From Neoceratodus forsteri (lineage: Eukaryota; Chordata; Ceratodontiformes; Ceratodontidae), in contig CM057454.1 of NCBI GenBank assembly GCA_016271365.2, positions 1,164,384,055-1,164,448,054 of the forward strand: 64,000 nt of DNA, read 5' to 3'. Within the stretch, counting starts at the first letter, position 1. Every line of letters starts with the position of its first letter. The translations under genes were made by a program, and so were the position numbers. This document shows positions 53,303-63,679 of the stretch, one piece after another. The notes under the pieces were generated by a model. The model ran no database searches. It had not been told where the DNA came from and saw only the letters and a program-made list of their open reading frames with translations.

Positions 53303-56080
53303 TCATTTTGGACAGTATATGTTTTTGAACTGTGGCAGGTTCATTTTAAGGAAAGTGAGCCTTTCTACATTCTTTGCGGAGAGACATGTTCTTTTGTCAT
53401 TCACTATTGCTCCAGCAGCACTGAAAATTCTCCCAGAATATGTGCTTGCGGGTGGGGAACTGAGGTATTCAGTTGCGATCTCAGTTAAAGAAGGCCACAT
53501 AGATTTTTTCTGTTGACAATACAGCAATGGTTCATCATCTGCGGTGAGATGCACAGTCTCATCTATATAATCTTTCACCATTTTTGCAGCAGGGACTTCT
53601 GATACCACAATAGCCGGCTGAGCCTTTCCAGATGTCTTTATCAGACCAAAGTCTGACAGCATGTCCCACAGTGGTTTGTCCTCTTGTGGTGTAGCAACAG
53701 TTCAGGTTGGTGTTTGACAGCAAAAAACATAGTGGTGGTACCACCACCACCAGCAGCAGTAGCAACGGCAGATTGTGCTCCCTCCCTCTCCACCAGATTT
53801 TGTTCAGAACTGAATGTTGTCACAAGGGCACTGATGATGTACTACTTTTCTCAACTATAAGTGCTGACACTTTCTCAATTAACAGTTTGCGATAGCAGGG
53901 GTGTAGCCAGAAATTTTCATTTTGTAAACAATCTCCAACAGTTACAACCCCCCCATTAAAAAATGTACACAACCTTTCCAAATGGCACCCCCTTCCAAAC
54001 AAGTCAGATTGTTGTCAGATGAGTCCTCTAATCTCCAAAGAGGTTATACATGTGTATTTGTCTCCTAAACAACAGAAGTTTAAATAGAGACACTTCTCAG
54101 TGACCTACACTAACCCAAATACTACAAATCAGAATGAAAATGTTAACAGAAAGGCATATGGTTTGTGACAGGCACTCAACACAACCGTACACAAATGTGT
54201 ACAGTGAGTATGACTGTCTACACCCTTGTCCGATACTATTTCAGGTCTTTAAAGTCGAGTGGTTTGAAGAGCGTCTCAATTGTATCCTTAAGTCGAGGAT
54301 CAAGAAGTGTGGCCAAAATGTAATGTTCTGCTTTGCACATATTTACAATGCGCTCATCAGCCAGGAATGTTTTAAACATTTTTCCCACAAGGGATGCAGC
54401 TTTGATGTCATCAGTGTCAAGGAACTGTGACTCGAGATGCTCCAGCCTCATTCTGATGAGTGAGATTAAGGGTAATATTTGGCTTAGCCCAGCACCATCG
54501 AAGCTCACCACTCGTGTAGTCTCCTGAAAGGGTTTAAGAATACAAGTAAGATTCTCCATCAGACGCCACTGATTGGGGCTGATATTCACATCTCCTTTTC
54601 CAATGCATTGTTGGACTGCATGTTGATGGATGACTTTCTGTTGCTCAAGCAGTCTCTGCATCATATAGTAGGTGGAATTCCACCTGGTTGGAACTTCCTG
54701 GATCATCTGGTGGAGAAGGAGGCTGTTTTCCATTTGAATCTACTGCAACAACTTTCTGGCTTTAACAGAATGGCCAAAGTGGGTGTACACAGTGCGGGCA
54801 GTTGTAATCATGGTCAGAACATTTCGGTCCTCACTGATTAAGTCTTTCACCACCAATAATTTGTGTGCAAAGCATGGTACAGGTGTACAATTACCAAGCC
54901 TTACTGCTTTCACAATATTAGAAGCATTGTCAGACACTATAAACCCTGATCGCAAGGACTTTGGAGTTAGTCAGTCAGCAAACTTTTCTTTAAGGCCCTC
55001 CAGAAGATGTTCTATTTTGTGGTCTTTTTCAAAACTGTAAATACATAATGCTGCCTGCCTGCCTGCAAACAGAGAAAGATCCTTACTTTTTGCTGCTGCT
55101 GTTGCTGCTTCCACCAGTGCCACTACAAGACGATGAGGAGGAGGGGGGAAAGTTTACCCAATGGCCAGTCACAGCCATATAGTCAGTTGTCTGGCCACTG
55201 GTCCACATATCTGTTGTGACATGGACCTTTTTGCCCACTGAACCTTTGAAAGCTTCTGACATGCTGTTACGAACAGCATCATACAAGTCTGGGATGGCAA
55301 CAGTTGAGAAATAAGTCTGGCTGGGGACTTGATATTTGCGCACAGCGATTTCCATTAGGGCTTTAAAACCTGGGTTAGACACAAAGGAGAATGGCAGGAA
55401 ATCAGTGGCTATCATCTCTCCAATTGTCTTTGCTAATTGCCTTGCCTCAGGCTTAATGGGCTTATATTTCTGTGACCGCTCAAAACAGTCTTTCAGTGAA
55501 ATTTGATGACTGCCACACTTGCTGATGTCAGCCGATTTTCTGGGTAGCGTCCCTTGACGTTTACCACCATGAGGGGTAGATGTTGTGGACATGGATGGTG
55601 TATGTCACCTGGCAGGCTGTGGTGATGGGCTCCGAGGGGTAAAGAAATGTGAAATTGAAGATGTTGGGCTTTGACTGGAAGTCAGACTTTCATCATCCTC
55701 CAACTCCGCATCATTTACATCATCACCGTGACCTTGGTAAACATCCATATCATCCTCCGCAGCAGAGTGCAGCAGTGTAACAACTTGTGTGTGCTCCTTT
55801 TGTGCTTTTTGATACTGATAAATGTGAGACTTGTTCATATGTCTTATCATTGTTCATGTTCCCATCCTGGTACCCATTTTACCGTGACTTTATTTTGTTT
55901 TGCATAATTTGCAAACCACATCCATGCAGGACGATTTATCTTGTGTACAAAAAATCCCACACCATGGATTTCACAAATTTGTTGCAGTGCTGCTGGGGGT
56001 ATGATCGCCACTGCCCCTGCCACCACCACAGTAACTACTGCTGCCAATATCTCTTTGAGGTCTTTCCATCTCCATACCAA
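53303..56080 (-). pseudogene. hAT (ZBED-type) transposase, broken
   Basis: Domains in order on the minus strand. A BED zinc finger has VCKLCK (about 55,905) in one frame and RHMNKSH (about 55,840) after a frameshift. The 169-residue part (55,083-55,592) has FLPFSFVSNPGFKALM and HVTTDMWTSGQTTDY (catalytic Asp at residue 128). IVSDNASNIVKAV (54,930) holds the second catalytic Asp; EVPTRWNSTYYMMQRLLEQ (54,690) and LATLLDPRLKDTI follow. The hATC dimerisation domain is YLSSPPASTYSGRIFSAAGA then NDKRTCLSAKN (about 53,440). It has at least four frameshifts or stops and a nested MITE. Family role: cut-and-paste transposition with 8-bp duplications, which suits the hAT MITEs here, though no link is proven. 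Confidence 0.9.
53896..54228. mobile_element. hAT MITE inside the hAT transposase
   Basis: The ends CAGGGGTGTAG and CTACACCCTTG are inverses bar one base. Flanks TGCGATAG (53,888-53,895) and TCCGATAC (54,229-54,236) are an 8-bp duplication with two changes. The transposase reads on both sides: DPRLKDTIETLFKPLDFKDL above, RKLLIEKVSALIVEKSSTSS below. It is a clean gene-breaking insertion. Confidence 0.85.
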
Positions 56081-56084
56081 TCAA

Positions 56085-56530
56085 CGAATGCCAATGCACA
56101 GCAACTCTTCCTGCCTCAACTGCTTCTGTTTCTACTCCTCTAGAACCCTGTCCATCTTCTATCCTCTGTTTCTCTACTGCAGTTGTGGTTGCCTCATTAT
56201 GCCCCATTATTTTTTTGTTTTCTTGCACGCATGCACAAGGAACATATTGTGGCAGCTTAGGACAGAAGTGGGTTGTGGAGTTGCGCACTGTTGCGGCCAA
56301 TGCCGCCACTGCTTTTGTGGGCATGGCTGTGTGTCACCAATGCAAGCGCAGGCTGGTGGTGACACTAGTTTGCAAGCCTGCCACCAACTTGAAATGATTT
56401 GGCAGCCGCAATCAGGGAACACCCCATCATTGCAGCGTTAGCCTCTTGCTCCATTCTGAATAGTTTGCATGCAGATAAGAAGCTGACGCTGCGATTCCAG
56501 GTGGTCCCTGATTGTTACGGCAAATGCTCA
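56085..56530 (-). other. hAT 5' flank, shared with 61.4 kb
   Basis: 56,205-56,430 matches 61,370-61,580: TTGTGGCAGCTTAGGACAGA/TATGACAGCTTAGGAAAGA, GGTGACACTAGTT and GCCACCAACTTGAAA. It lies just upstream of the transposase start, so the second copy is probably a piece of the same hAT family. Frames here are short. Confidence 0.6.
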
Positions 56531-56535
56531 CGTTG

Positions 56536-56648
56536 GAGGAAGGTGGTGGGGTAGAGGATAGCAAAGGAACATATTTATCTTTCAATAGGAGAGTCCTATT
56601 GAAAAATAAATATGCTCCTTTGCGATCCTGTACCTCACCACCTTCCTC
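56536..56648. repeat. Foldback hairpin, ~54-bp arms
   Basis: GAGGAAGGTGGTG ... AAAGGAACATATTTATCTTTC then AATAGGA is mirrored by TCCTATTGAAAAATAAATAT, GCTCCTTTGCGATCCTG and CACCACCTTCCTC around GAG. Near perfect. Confidence 0.92.
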
Positions 56649-57935
56649 TAATGGGAGCGCTAATTCTACTGTTGCAGAAGACCCATAGCAGACATATTTA
56701 AAAGTTTGTCACTCACAAGCAAGAAGTTGGAGCCATAGCAGAAGTTGCAGCCCAGTGAAAAATAAATCTTTTGCTGACACTTTGGAGCCTGTGGCACCAG
56801 CAGCCAGCATGCAGCATCTCTCCCTAAAAAAATCAACTTACAACCCACCACACAAGACAGTCAGTGCAATTTGCCATTTGCGATAAATACATTACCTTAC
56901 AGCCTTGCTTAATGCCTGCAGTGACTCTGAGGAAAGAAGAATAAGACAGGGCCCTTTTCTTTCCCATGTTGGTCCCAATTCCCAAACCCTGGTTCTCCAG
57001 TTCTTGGCGCTGGGGGTGGGGTGGGGTTGCAGACTCCACTCCAAGTCAGAGCCACCCTGCCCCTGCGAGAGAGTCTTCAGCTGCTGTGCTTGTCGTCGGG
57101 TGTGAAAGTTGGGACTCGTGCGGTCTGTCCTCGTGATAGCCGATTGCTGCTTGATTGTGTGAGCGTCTCACTAATTGGCCCGCACTGTGCAAAACAAAAA
57201 GCGCAAGCAGAAGAACTTCCAGCAGCCGAGTCATAGAGGTGAAGTAGAGAGAGAAGCTGCCACTACGGTGCCACCAGCTGAGGTAAGGACAAGGTTAGGC
57301 CACCTCCCCTTGCCCCCCTTCCCCGAGTTTGCCTTCTTCGGCTCTGTCTCTCTTCGAGATCCCGGCCTTGTTCTGTTATGATTCATTCTGCTTTAACATT
57401 TGTTTGAATGTGAAATTATTATAGGTGACAATGTTTAATATGGCTTACCCAGGTTTTCATCATCTTTGTATATTGTCTTGAAATATCAGTTTCATGATAC
57501 TGCCATTTTAGCAGCTGAGTTAAATTTAATGGCAGGTGAAACTGCTCCCTGATTTCAAGGAATGCTTAGTTTATTAAGTCTAACTCAATCCTGTAGCATC
57601 ACTATTTCAACATGGAATTCAGTAAGATAAAATATAAGCAAAAATACATTGCAAGGAGTGCAGTTATTTTGCAAAAACTGCACAGCCCGGGGGGTTGTGA
57701 AGTCTAATGCATTTGTTTTCAACCACACAAAATGTGTTGCTATTACAGCATTAATGGAGACTCTTGACTGCATTATTTCATTGATAAAATGGCACTTGAA
57801 GCCTCAAGAGCTCAAAAGAAAAGACATTTCAACTGAGAAAATGTTTGTGTAGTTGTGTTGTAATAATCAAGAAGTTGTGTGATTGGATTCCACTGATTAT
57901 AGTAAAGGATTTCTTATACCCATTTTATACCGTTT
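56649..57935. other. Unassigned
   Basis: A plus-strand frame at 57,175-57,381 (NKKRKQKNFQQPSHRGEVER) is basic but matches nothing I know. A minus frame at 57,585 is also unrecognised. Confidence 0.4.
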
Positions 57936-57939
57936 AATG

Positions 57940-58150
57940 TCTTCAGAACATATTTAGAAATATATGGGGGCTGAAACAATCACGGGATTTAAGAATGCAT
58001 GGGATAGACATAAAGGAATTCTAGAGGTCAGGGGTAAGGGGAAATAGACTTCTAGGAGAACAAACTGAACTTACAAGCTCAAATGGGCAGACTAGGTGGA
58101 CCATAGGCCCTTATCTGCCGACACTGTCTATGTATCTATGTATCTATATA
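57940..58150 (+). mobile_element. CR1 3' end, plus strand
   Basis: ITGFKNAWDRHKGILEV-like coding (GGATTTAAGAATGCATGGGA) is the last part of CR1 ORF2. It is followed by ACAAGCTCAAATGGGCAGAC, CATAGGCCCTTATCTGCCG and a TCTATGTATCTATGTATCTA tail. It is a short 5'-truncated copy. 58,151-58,440 shows nothing. Confidence 0.75.
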
Positions 58151-58450
58151 TATAAAATTGTAGAATAATTTGGGGTAAGTGTGCATTATGAGGGGAATGT
58201 AGGTTTAATATGTACTGCTTCTTTCCTTGAAATGGGAAGGACTGCAGCCACCCCAGTGCACAGTCTCTTAGCCCTTCTCTACCTGTATGTGCGCAGAACA
58301 GAGATGTAATAATGCTACAGTATCTAATAGCAATGTGTCATATATAAGGACATATTGCCATCAAGGGGCTAATGAGATCATAATCACATTAGCTAAATTT
58401 CAACAAGCACTTAGAAATGAGATGTCTGAAATACGCAATTATGTTCACTC

Positions 58451-59000
58451 TTTTTTTTACCACTATTTTTATGCTCCTTGCAGCCACAGCCCTGCTTACC
58501 TCCAGCCACTGCTCCTCCTCACCACCGACCCTGAAGTTGGATGTGCCCAGCTGGCATATGCTACCATCAAAAGGGGCTCTCCCATGCCCCTGCACCCGGC
58601 CAGGATCCAGTACCGGTACATGCCTCTATTCGGGCATTCACTGGCTGGTGAAGCTGCAGCCATCAAGCTGCCACAGACTTGTGCTGTCATTTTTTCCTCC
58701 TTTTAGTGCCCATGGAATGCAAGCATGCAATGACATCATGCACAACACGCTGACATCCGCCGCACTCTGCCCCTTGCTGGCACCACTCTGGTAGTGCCCC
58801 CGGTCATCACCAGGGGCCGCTACAGAGCGGTGGATCCCTGTATTCCTCCCTGGGGCTGGGAGAGCAGTCCTCCAGATGCTTGATCCCATCCTTCCCCTGC
58901 CAACCCCTGGTGACCCGGGCTTGCGTCCAAACCCTGGTCACCAGCGTGGCACAAGGTGTGGCGTCCAGCGCCTCAACCCTCAGCACCACTGGGCCGGCCC
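58451..59000 (-). mobile_element. Long SINE, copy 3, with target duplication
   Basis: ATGTTCACTC occurs at 58,441-58,450 and 59,001-59,010, each followed by a T run. The minus-strand 5' end is GGGCCGGCCCAGTGGTGCTG then AGGGTTGAGGCGCTGGACGC; a CAGGGTTTGGACGCAAGCCC stretch sits in B-box position. This closely matches copy 2 (GCACAAGGTGTGGCGTCCAG/GCGCAAGGTGTGGCATCCAG). Length is 550 bp; interiors of copies 2 and 3 differ more than their 5' ends. Confidence 0.88.
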
Positions 59001-59329
59001 ATGTTCACTCTTTTTTAACATGTTATTTACAGATTTTGCACTTTAACACCCAAAACTGATACAGCACATTGAACTTCACATTTGATTGTAAGGAGCTGAT
59101 ACATCTGTGTACAAAAAATTGATCATCACACTTTGAACTTGGTACATTCTATGGGGGGTGTTATAGCCAGGTAAATTCAAAACTCATCAAAGATCTTACA
59201 CCATTGGCCATATACTCAGCACAACCCTGTCTAGCTTAAGTGATGGCATATTATTATATTGGATTAGAAACAGACCTTTGACTGTATTTCTTTCTTTGAT
59301 AATGAAGTAGGGCTCACGAAGCATGAGGA

Positions 59330-59500
59330 TTGTTTTCAGAGGTGACCTGGGTGCACTGGGGAGGTTAGGTGACTTGCTCAAGGCCACACAGCATGCAAGT
59401 GGAGGTTGTTGGAATCAAACCTATGTCTGCTAGATGTACCAAGCTCATTCACAGTGCACTATTTTAACCTCTAGATGATACTGCCAGCCCTGTATTAGAC
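59330..59500 (-). repeat. MIR-like SINE, minus
   Basis: GAGGTTAGGTGACTTGCTCA then AGGCCACACAGC is the inverse of the MIR core. GGAATCAAACC is an inverted B box, and AACCTCTAGATGATACTGCC an inverted A-box end. Same class as 1,285-1,440, opposite strand. Confidence 0.75.
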
Positions 59501-60175
59501 ATGTACTTAGGTTCTAAAAGCCCTCTCCATCAGCAATTTGTGTAGGCCAAAAGAAGCCTGGCATGTTAATTAAACTTTAATAACAGTAAATGAACAAAAT
59601 AATATTGTCATGACTGTTGAACCATCCTCCAGCTCTGAGCATTCACAGGTCCCCTGCAGCTTGGTTCCCCACCTCCCAGATTAGAAAGTTACTAAAAAGG
59701 AAAAAAAAAAGAAAGCTTTATGCTGCTATTTATTATAGCATGAGCCAGTTTTTCACCAAAAGGGCTAAATCTTAGGATGGACATGTGTAAGCTGATTTGA
59801 AAATATGATGCGGACTAGGCTGAATAGGAGGCTTTACTGATCTCTGATACTGAGAAGGACAAGTGACCATAGAGGATATCTACCTGCTTGGAACGGAACT
59901 GAACTCAGGTACTATATCATCACATTTGCATTTGTGGTATATTTAATTTGTTTTTAAGAATCTCTATGACTTGTGTTCATTCTTCTGTTTGAAATGTTTA
60001 GTTTTGATCACATTTTTATTTTATATTTACTTTGTATTGCAAATACATTTTTTACTTTTATTAACATGTGTGTTTTGCATAATATTTGTAAGCAGGACAA
60101 ATAGTTCTAGCTTGTAAATAAAATGTACTTTTTTACTAATACTACAAAGCCACATTCCTGAAGTGCAAGTGGCCT
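59501..60175. other. AT-rich, unassigned
   Basis: No coding or repeat partner recognised. Confidence 0.45.
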
Positions 60176-61365
60176 TTATGTAGGGGTGCGTGAAAAAAAA
60201 TTCCGCCGGTAGAATTTAGGCAAAAGTGCGACTTTGGCTTCTGCGAAAGTTCAGAAATCACTTTTGCAACTTCTGTGGAAATTCCACCTTAAAACAGGTG
60301 GAATAAATACATCAACTGTGGGTTAATAATGATTAAACTGCAGCAAAAAAATCCACAGAACGGATCACTGCCAGTGGTCAGTCCTGCGGACTTTTCACCA
60401 GCAGTTTAATACATTATTATCAACAATAACATTAATACTCACCCACCCATCGATCGTGGGTTCCCCCCCCAAAAAAGCCTCCCTGGTGGCTAGTGGTCCC
60501 TTCCCCACCCACTGACCATGGGTCCCATTAATATAAATAAAAGAAACCAGGCCGCTTTCTGGTGGCTAGTAGTCCCGCCCCCACCCACCGATCGCGAGTC
60601 TCATCAGATTAAAAAAAACGTCCCCACTCCCTGGTGGCTAGTGGACCCCCCTTCCTTTGATCCCACCCCTTAATAAAACAACTCTAGTCAAAGTGCATTA
60701 TGCAGTCCATTACTGTAATTTCAATTATTCCCTGGTGTCTAGTGGACCCCTCTTCCTATTCCCCGATCCCCGGTAAAAAAAAAGTAATCCCTATTCTCTG
60801 GTGTCTAGTGGACCGTTAGTACACCGCCACCCTGATCCCCCCATCTTGACGCCAAGTGGGCCTCCGGTGCAGCCCTTCTCTCTCCTCCACAGTCTGTGGC
60901 CCACTGAGCTCAATGAATGAGCATGTGCTTGCTTGTACAAGCATGCGTTCATTGATTGCAGGTCCCGATCATCTACAGCACAGTTTTCAGGGGTAGAGGA
61001 GGAGGAGGAGAGGGGAGGTGGCTGTTCCAATCACCTGTAGTAGTGGTGGGATGGGAGGGAATGGCGGGTCCACAGTGCCATTCCTCCACCAATTCTGCCT
61101 GCCTTGTGGGCCATCAGAACAGCACCTTCCCCTTCTCTACACCACTGAACTGTGCTGTAATGACCAGGAGCTGCAATGAATGAGCATATGCTTGTTCAAG
61201 CAAGCACATGCTCATTCCCTTGAGCTCAGTGGGCCACCGGCTGTGGAGGAGAGAGGAGGGCTGTGCCTGTGGCCTGCTCAGGGCAGGGTGTGGGGGGGGA
61301 GCTGGGTGGTGGCAGATGAACTGTCGGGTTGGGGGGTCCACTAGGCACCAGGGAATTGGGATTAC
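60176..61365. mobile_element. Palindromic array element with CTGGTGGCTAGTGG units
   Basis: It starts near TAGGGGTGCGTGAAAAAAA (a hAT-like end; no partner found). Units CCCTGGTGGCTAGTGG(T/A)CCC occur near 60,479, 60,558, 60,632, 60,730 and 60,797, and once inverted at 61,336. Some carry CCGATCGCGAGTC. An inverted repeat follows: 60,860-60,960 (CTGTGGCCCACTGAGCTCAA) mirrors 61,145-61,255 (TTGAGCTCAGTGGGCCACCG). Inner arms form CATGTGCTTGC hairpins. The units closely resemble those of the 39.4-40.9 kb element, so the two are related. Confidence 0.65.
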
Positions 61366-61369
61366 TTTT

Positions 61370-61600
61370 TTTTATGTTTGCTTGTGCACATACGCAAGAA
61401 ACATTATATGACAGCTTAGGAAAGAAGCGGGATTTTGGAGTGCGGCACTGTGGCGGCCTATGCGCCCACTGCATTCTGAATGTGGTGGCATGCTGCTGGT
61501 GACACTAGTTCAGCAAGAGTGCCACCAACTTGAAACGAATTAGCCGCTGCAATGAGGGAGCGACCTGTCACTGCAGGGAGTGCCTTGCATGGTGTAATAT
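61370..61600 (-). mobile_element. hAT-derived fragment
   Basis: Same sequence class as 56,205-56,430, upstream of the hAT transposase (see CAGCTTAGGAAAGAAGCGGG, GGTGACACTAGTT, GCCACCAACTTGAAACG). It abuts the palindromic array element, so the two could be one non-autonomous hAT. Unproven. Confidence 0.5.
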
Positions 61601-62087
61601 TTCAATAAACATGGTGGGCAGCGGCTCACTGCCTGCCGCTCACAGTTCCTATGAAGCCGACTTAGGTGGTGCCCAATCTCCCTGTTGGCATATGTGCCCC
61701 CTTTACTGCTGTGGTCTGCCCAGGGGGTGCCCAATCCCCCTCGGCATCATGCCCCCAAACACAGACATGTTTGCCGACGGGGTTGCCCAATCCCCATCGG
61801 CATGTTAACACCCCTCATTGCATTGGCATTTTCCTGGCGCTGCCCCACCCCGATTGTGTGCCACACTGGGAGCCCACCCCAGTGTGGCTAATATGAATAC
61901 CCCCCAACCAAATGTGCCACACTGGGAGCCCACCCCAGTGTGGCCAAAACCTGTGAAAAATCATATGGTCCACAGTGGTGTTTTTTTATTTTTGTTACCC
62001 GAAACAAAGGAAACAGTCCCTTGCTGTCAGGTCCCCTCCCCCAACCCGCACCCTGCATCCCCACACCCTCACTCACCCCATACTTAC

Positions 62088-62157
62088 CTCCGAAGCCTGG
62101 AGCAATGATCTTTGGTGGACTGGGAACACGTCTGCACTCTTCAAAGCTGACCTCAAA
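62088..62157 (-). other. Exon-like module of S family (copy 3)
   Basis: Minus strand: CAGCATTTCTTTAG, 70 nt with CTTTGAAGAGTGCAGACGTG, then GTAAGTATGGGG. Exactly the same length as the 43 kb copy. Confidence 0.5.
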
Positions 62158-63055
62158 CTAAAGAAATGCTGGTAAGCTGTATAATGCATGAATGTTTTTT
62201 TTTTAAACTTAGGAGGATATTTCAGCCATTTTTGTGAATTTTGGCACCACATTTTCAACATGGGGTTCTTGGGGCCTCTCCTCATGAATTCCGTCACTCT
62301 GATGTTGTTATTCGGTCCCAAAAGGTGATTTTGTGGTTACTGCGTGGAATCACCTTTTGGGACTGAGTAACGAAATGACAGTGATACTGTTCATGAGGTG
62401 GGGTCCCAAAAATCTTATATTGCAAATCTAATGAAAAATTAAAAAAAAATGATTGTTATAAGCATGCGTTGCACAGTTTCTATGCACGCTCATAACTCTG
62501 AGAATTTTTAATATTTTCACTCCAGATTTTCAGCATTGCCATTTTTTCATACCTCCTTATGAACAGTACAGCTATCATTTTTCACATCTTGCCTAAATGT
62601 GGTTTTGCACATGTGGTGCACAATGACGTGGTCGCTGTGGGAAATCGATATTTGGGCCAGATTAACAAAATCACAGTGACACTGTTCATGAGTGGAGGTC
62701 CCAAAATGCCTATGTTAGAAATTTGGTGGCAACATTTCACAAAATAACTATTACGAACCTGCGGTGTGCAGTTTCCATGCACGCTTGTAACTTCGAGACT
62801 TTTTAATATTTTCACTCCAGATTTTCAACATTGGCATTTTTTCACACCTCCTTATGAACAGGACAGCTGTCATTTTTGACATCCTGCCTGAACTGTGTTT
62901 TCACACATCTGGTGCAGAATGGTGCGGTCACTGTAGCAAATCAACATTCGAGATAGATTAACAAAATCACAGTGCCACTGCTCATGAGCAAAGGTACCAA
63001 ATACTTTCATGAGGTGGGGGTCACAAAAAGGCCATGTTGAAAATTTTTAGTGCAA

Positions 63056-63185
63056 TAGTAATAATAATAACTTTTATTTGATATAGCGCCTTTCACGCAT
63101 CAAGGCGCTGCACAATCAGCTAAAACAATGAGCTATAAATACAGATACAGACAAAATCAATGGAATTCTAGGTATGCTTTCCCCC
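63056..63185 (-). mobile_element. Short retroposon with (TAA)n tail in S copy
   Basis: The 43 kb S copy reads GGAGTACAAATACCAACAAA; this one has ~130 bp between TAGTGCAA and CACAAATACCAACAAA. The insert begins TAATAATAATAACTTTTATT then TGATATAGCGCC, with the complementary GGCGCTGCACAAT. It is a common SINE/LINE 3' tail, as in the insert at 24,450. Confidence 0.8.
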
Positions 63186-63679
63186 ACAAATACCAACAAA
63201 CGCCCAGGGTGTTACAGTTTCTAACCATAACATCCCACCCTGTACAGACTGACAGACATCAGGGGTGTGCCTTTGGATTGCTGGCTGTAATGCTCATGCC
63301 ATTCCACCGCCATCCTTCAGTCAATGACAGGCATTGAGGGGTTCCTTGGACTCTTCGGCCCCAGAGTTCACCCCATTCTCCTATGCTGCACCCATTTCAA
63401 AGTATGTCCTTATGGAATGGGGTGACTGAAGTCGAACACCCTAAGGGACACCCCAACACTTGTCAGTGTCTGCAGAATACGGTGAGATGAAATGGTGTGA
63501 GCGTTATGCGCGACGACCCAAAAGCATACCCCAGTGCCTGTCCATCTCTGCTGGGTGGAGATGGGGTTCACGTGAAGTTCAATACTTCACTGCCATTCCT
63601 TTTCTGCATCTGTCTAACTCTTGCACTTCCAATGCTAATACCAGCAAGCAAATATTCGGCATTGATAAATGTTTGTTTT

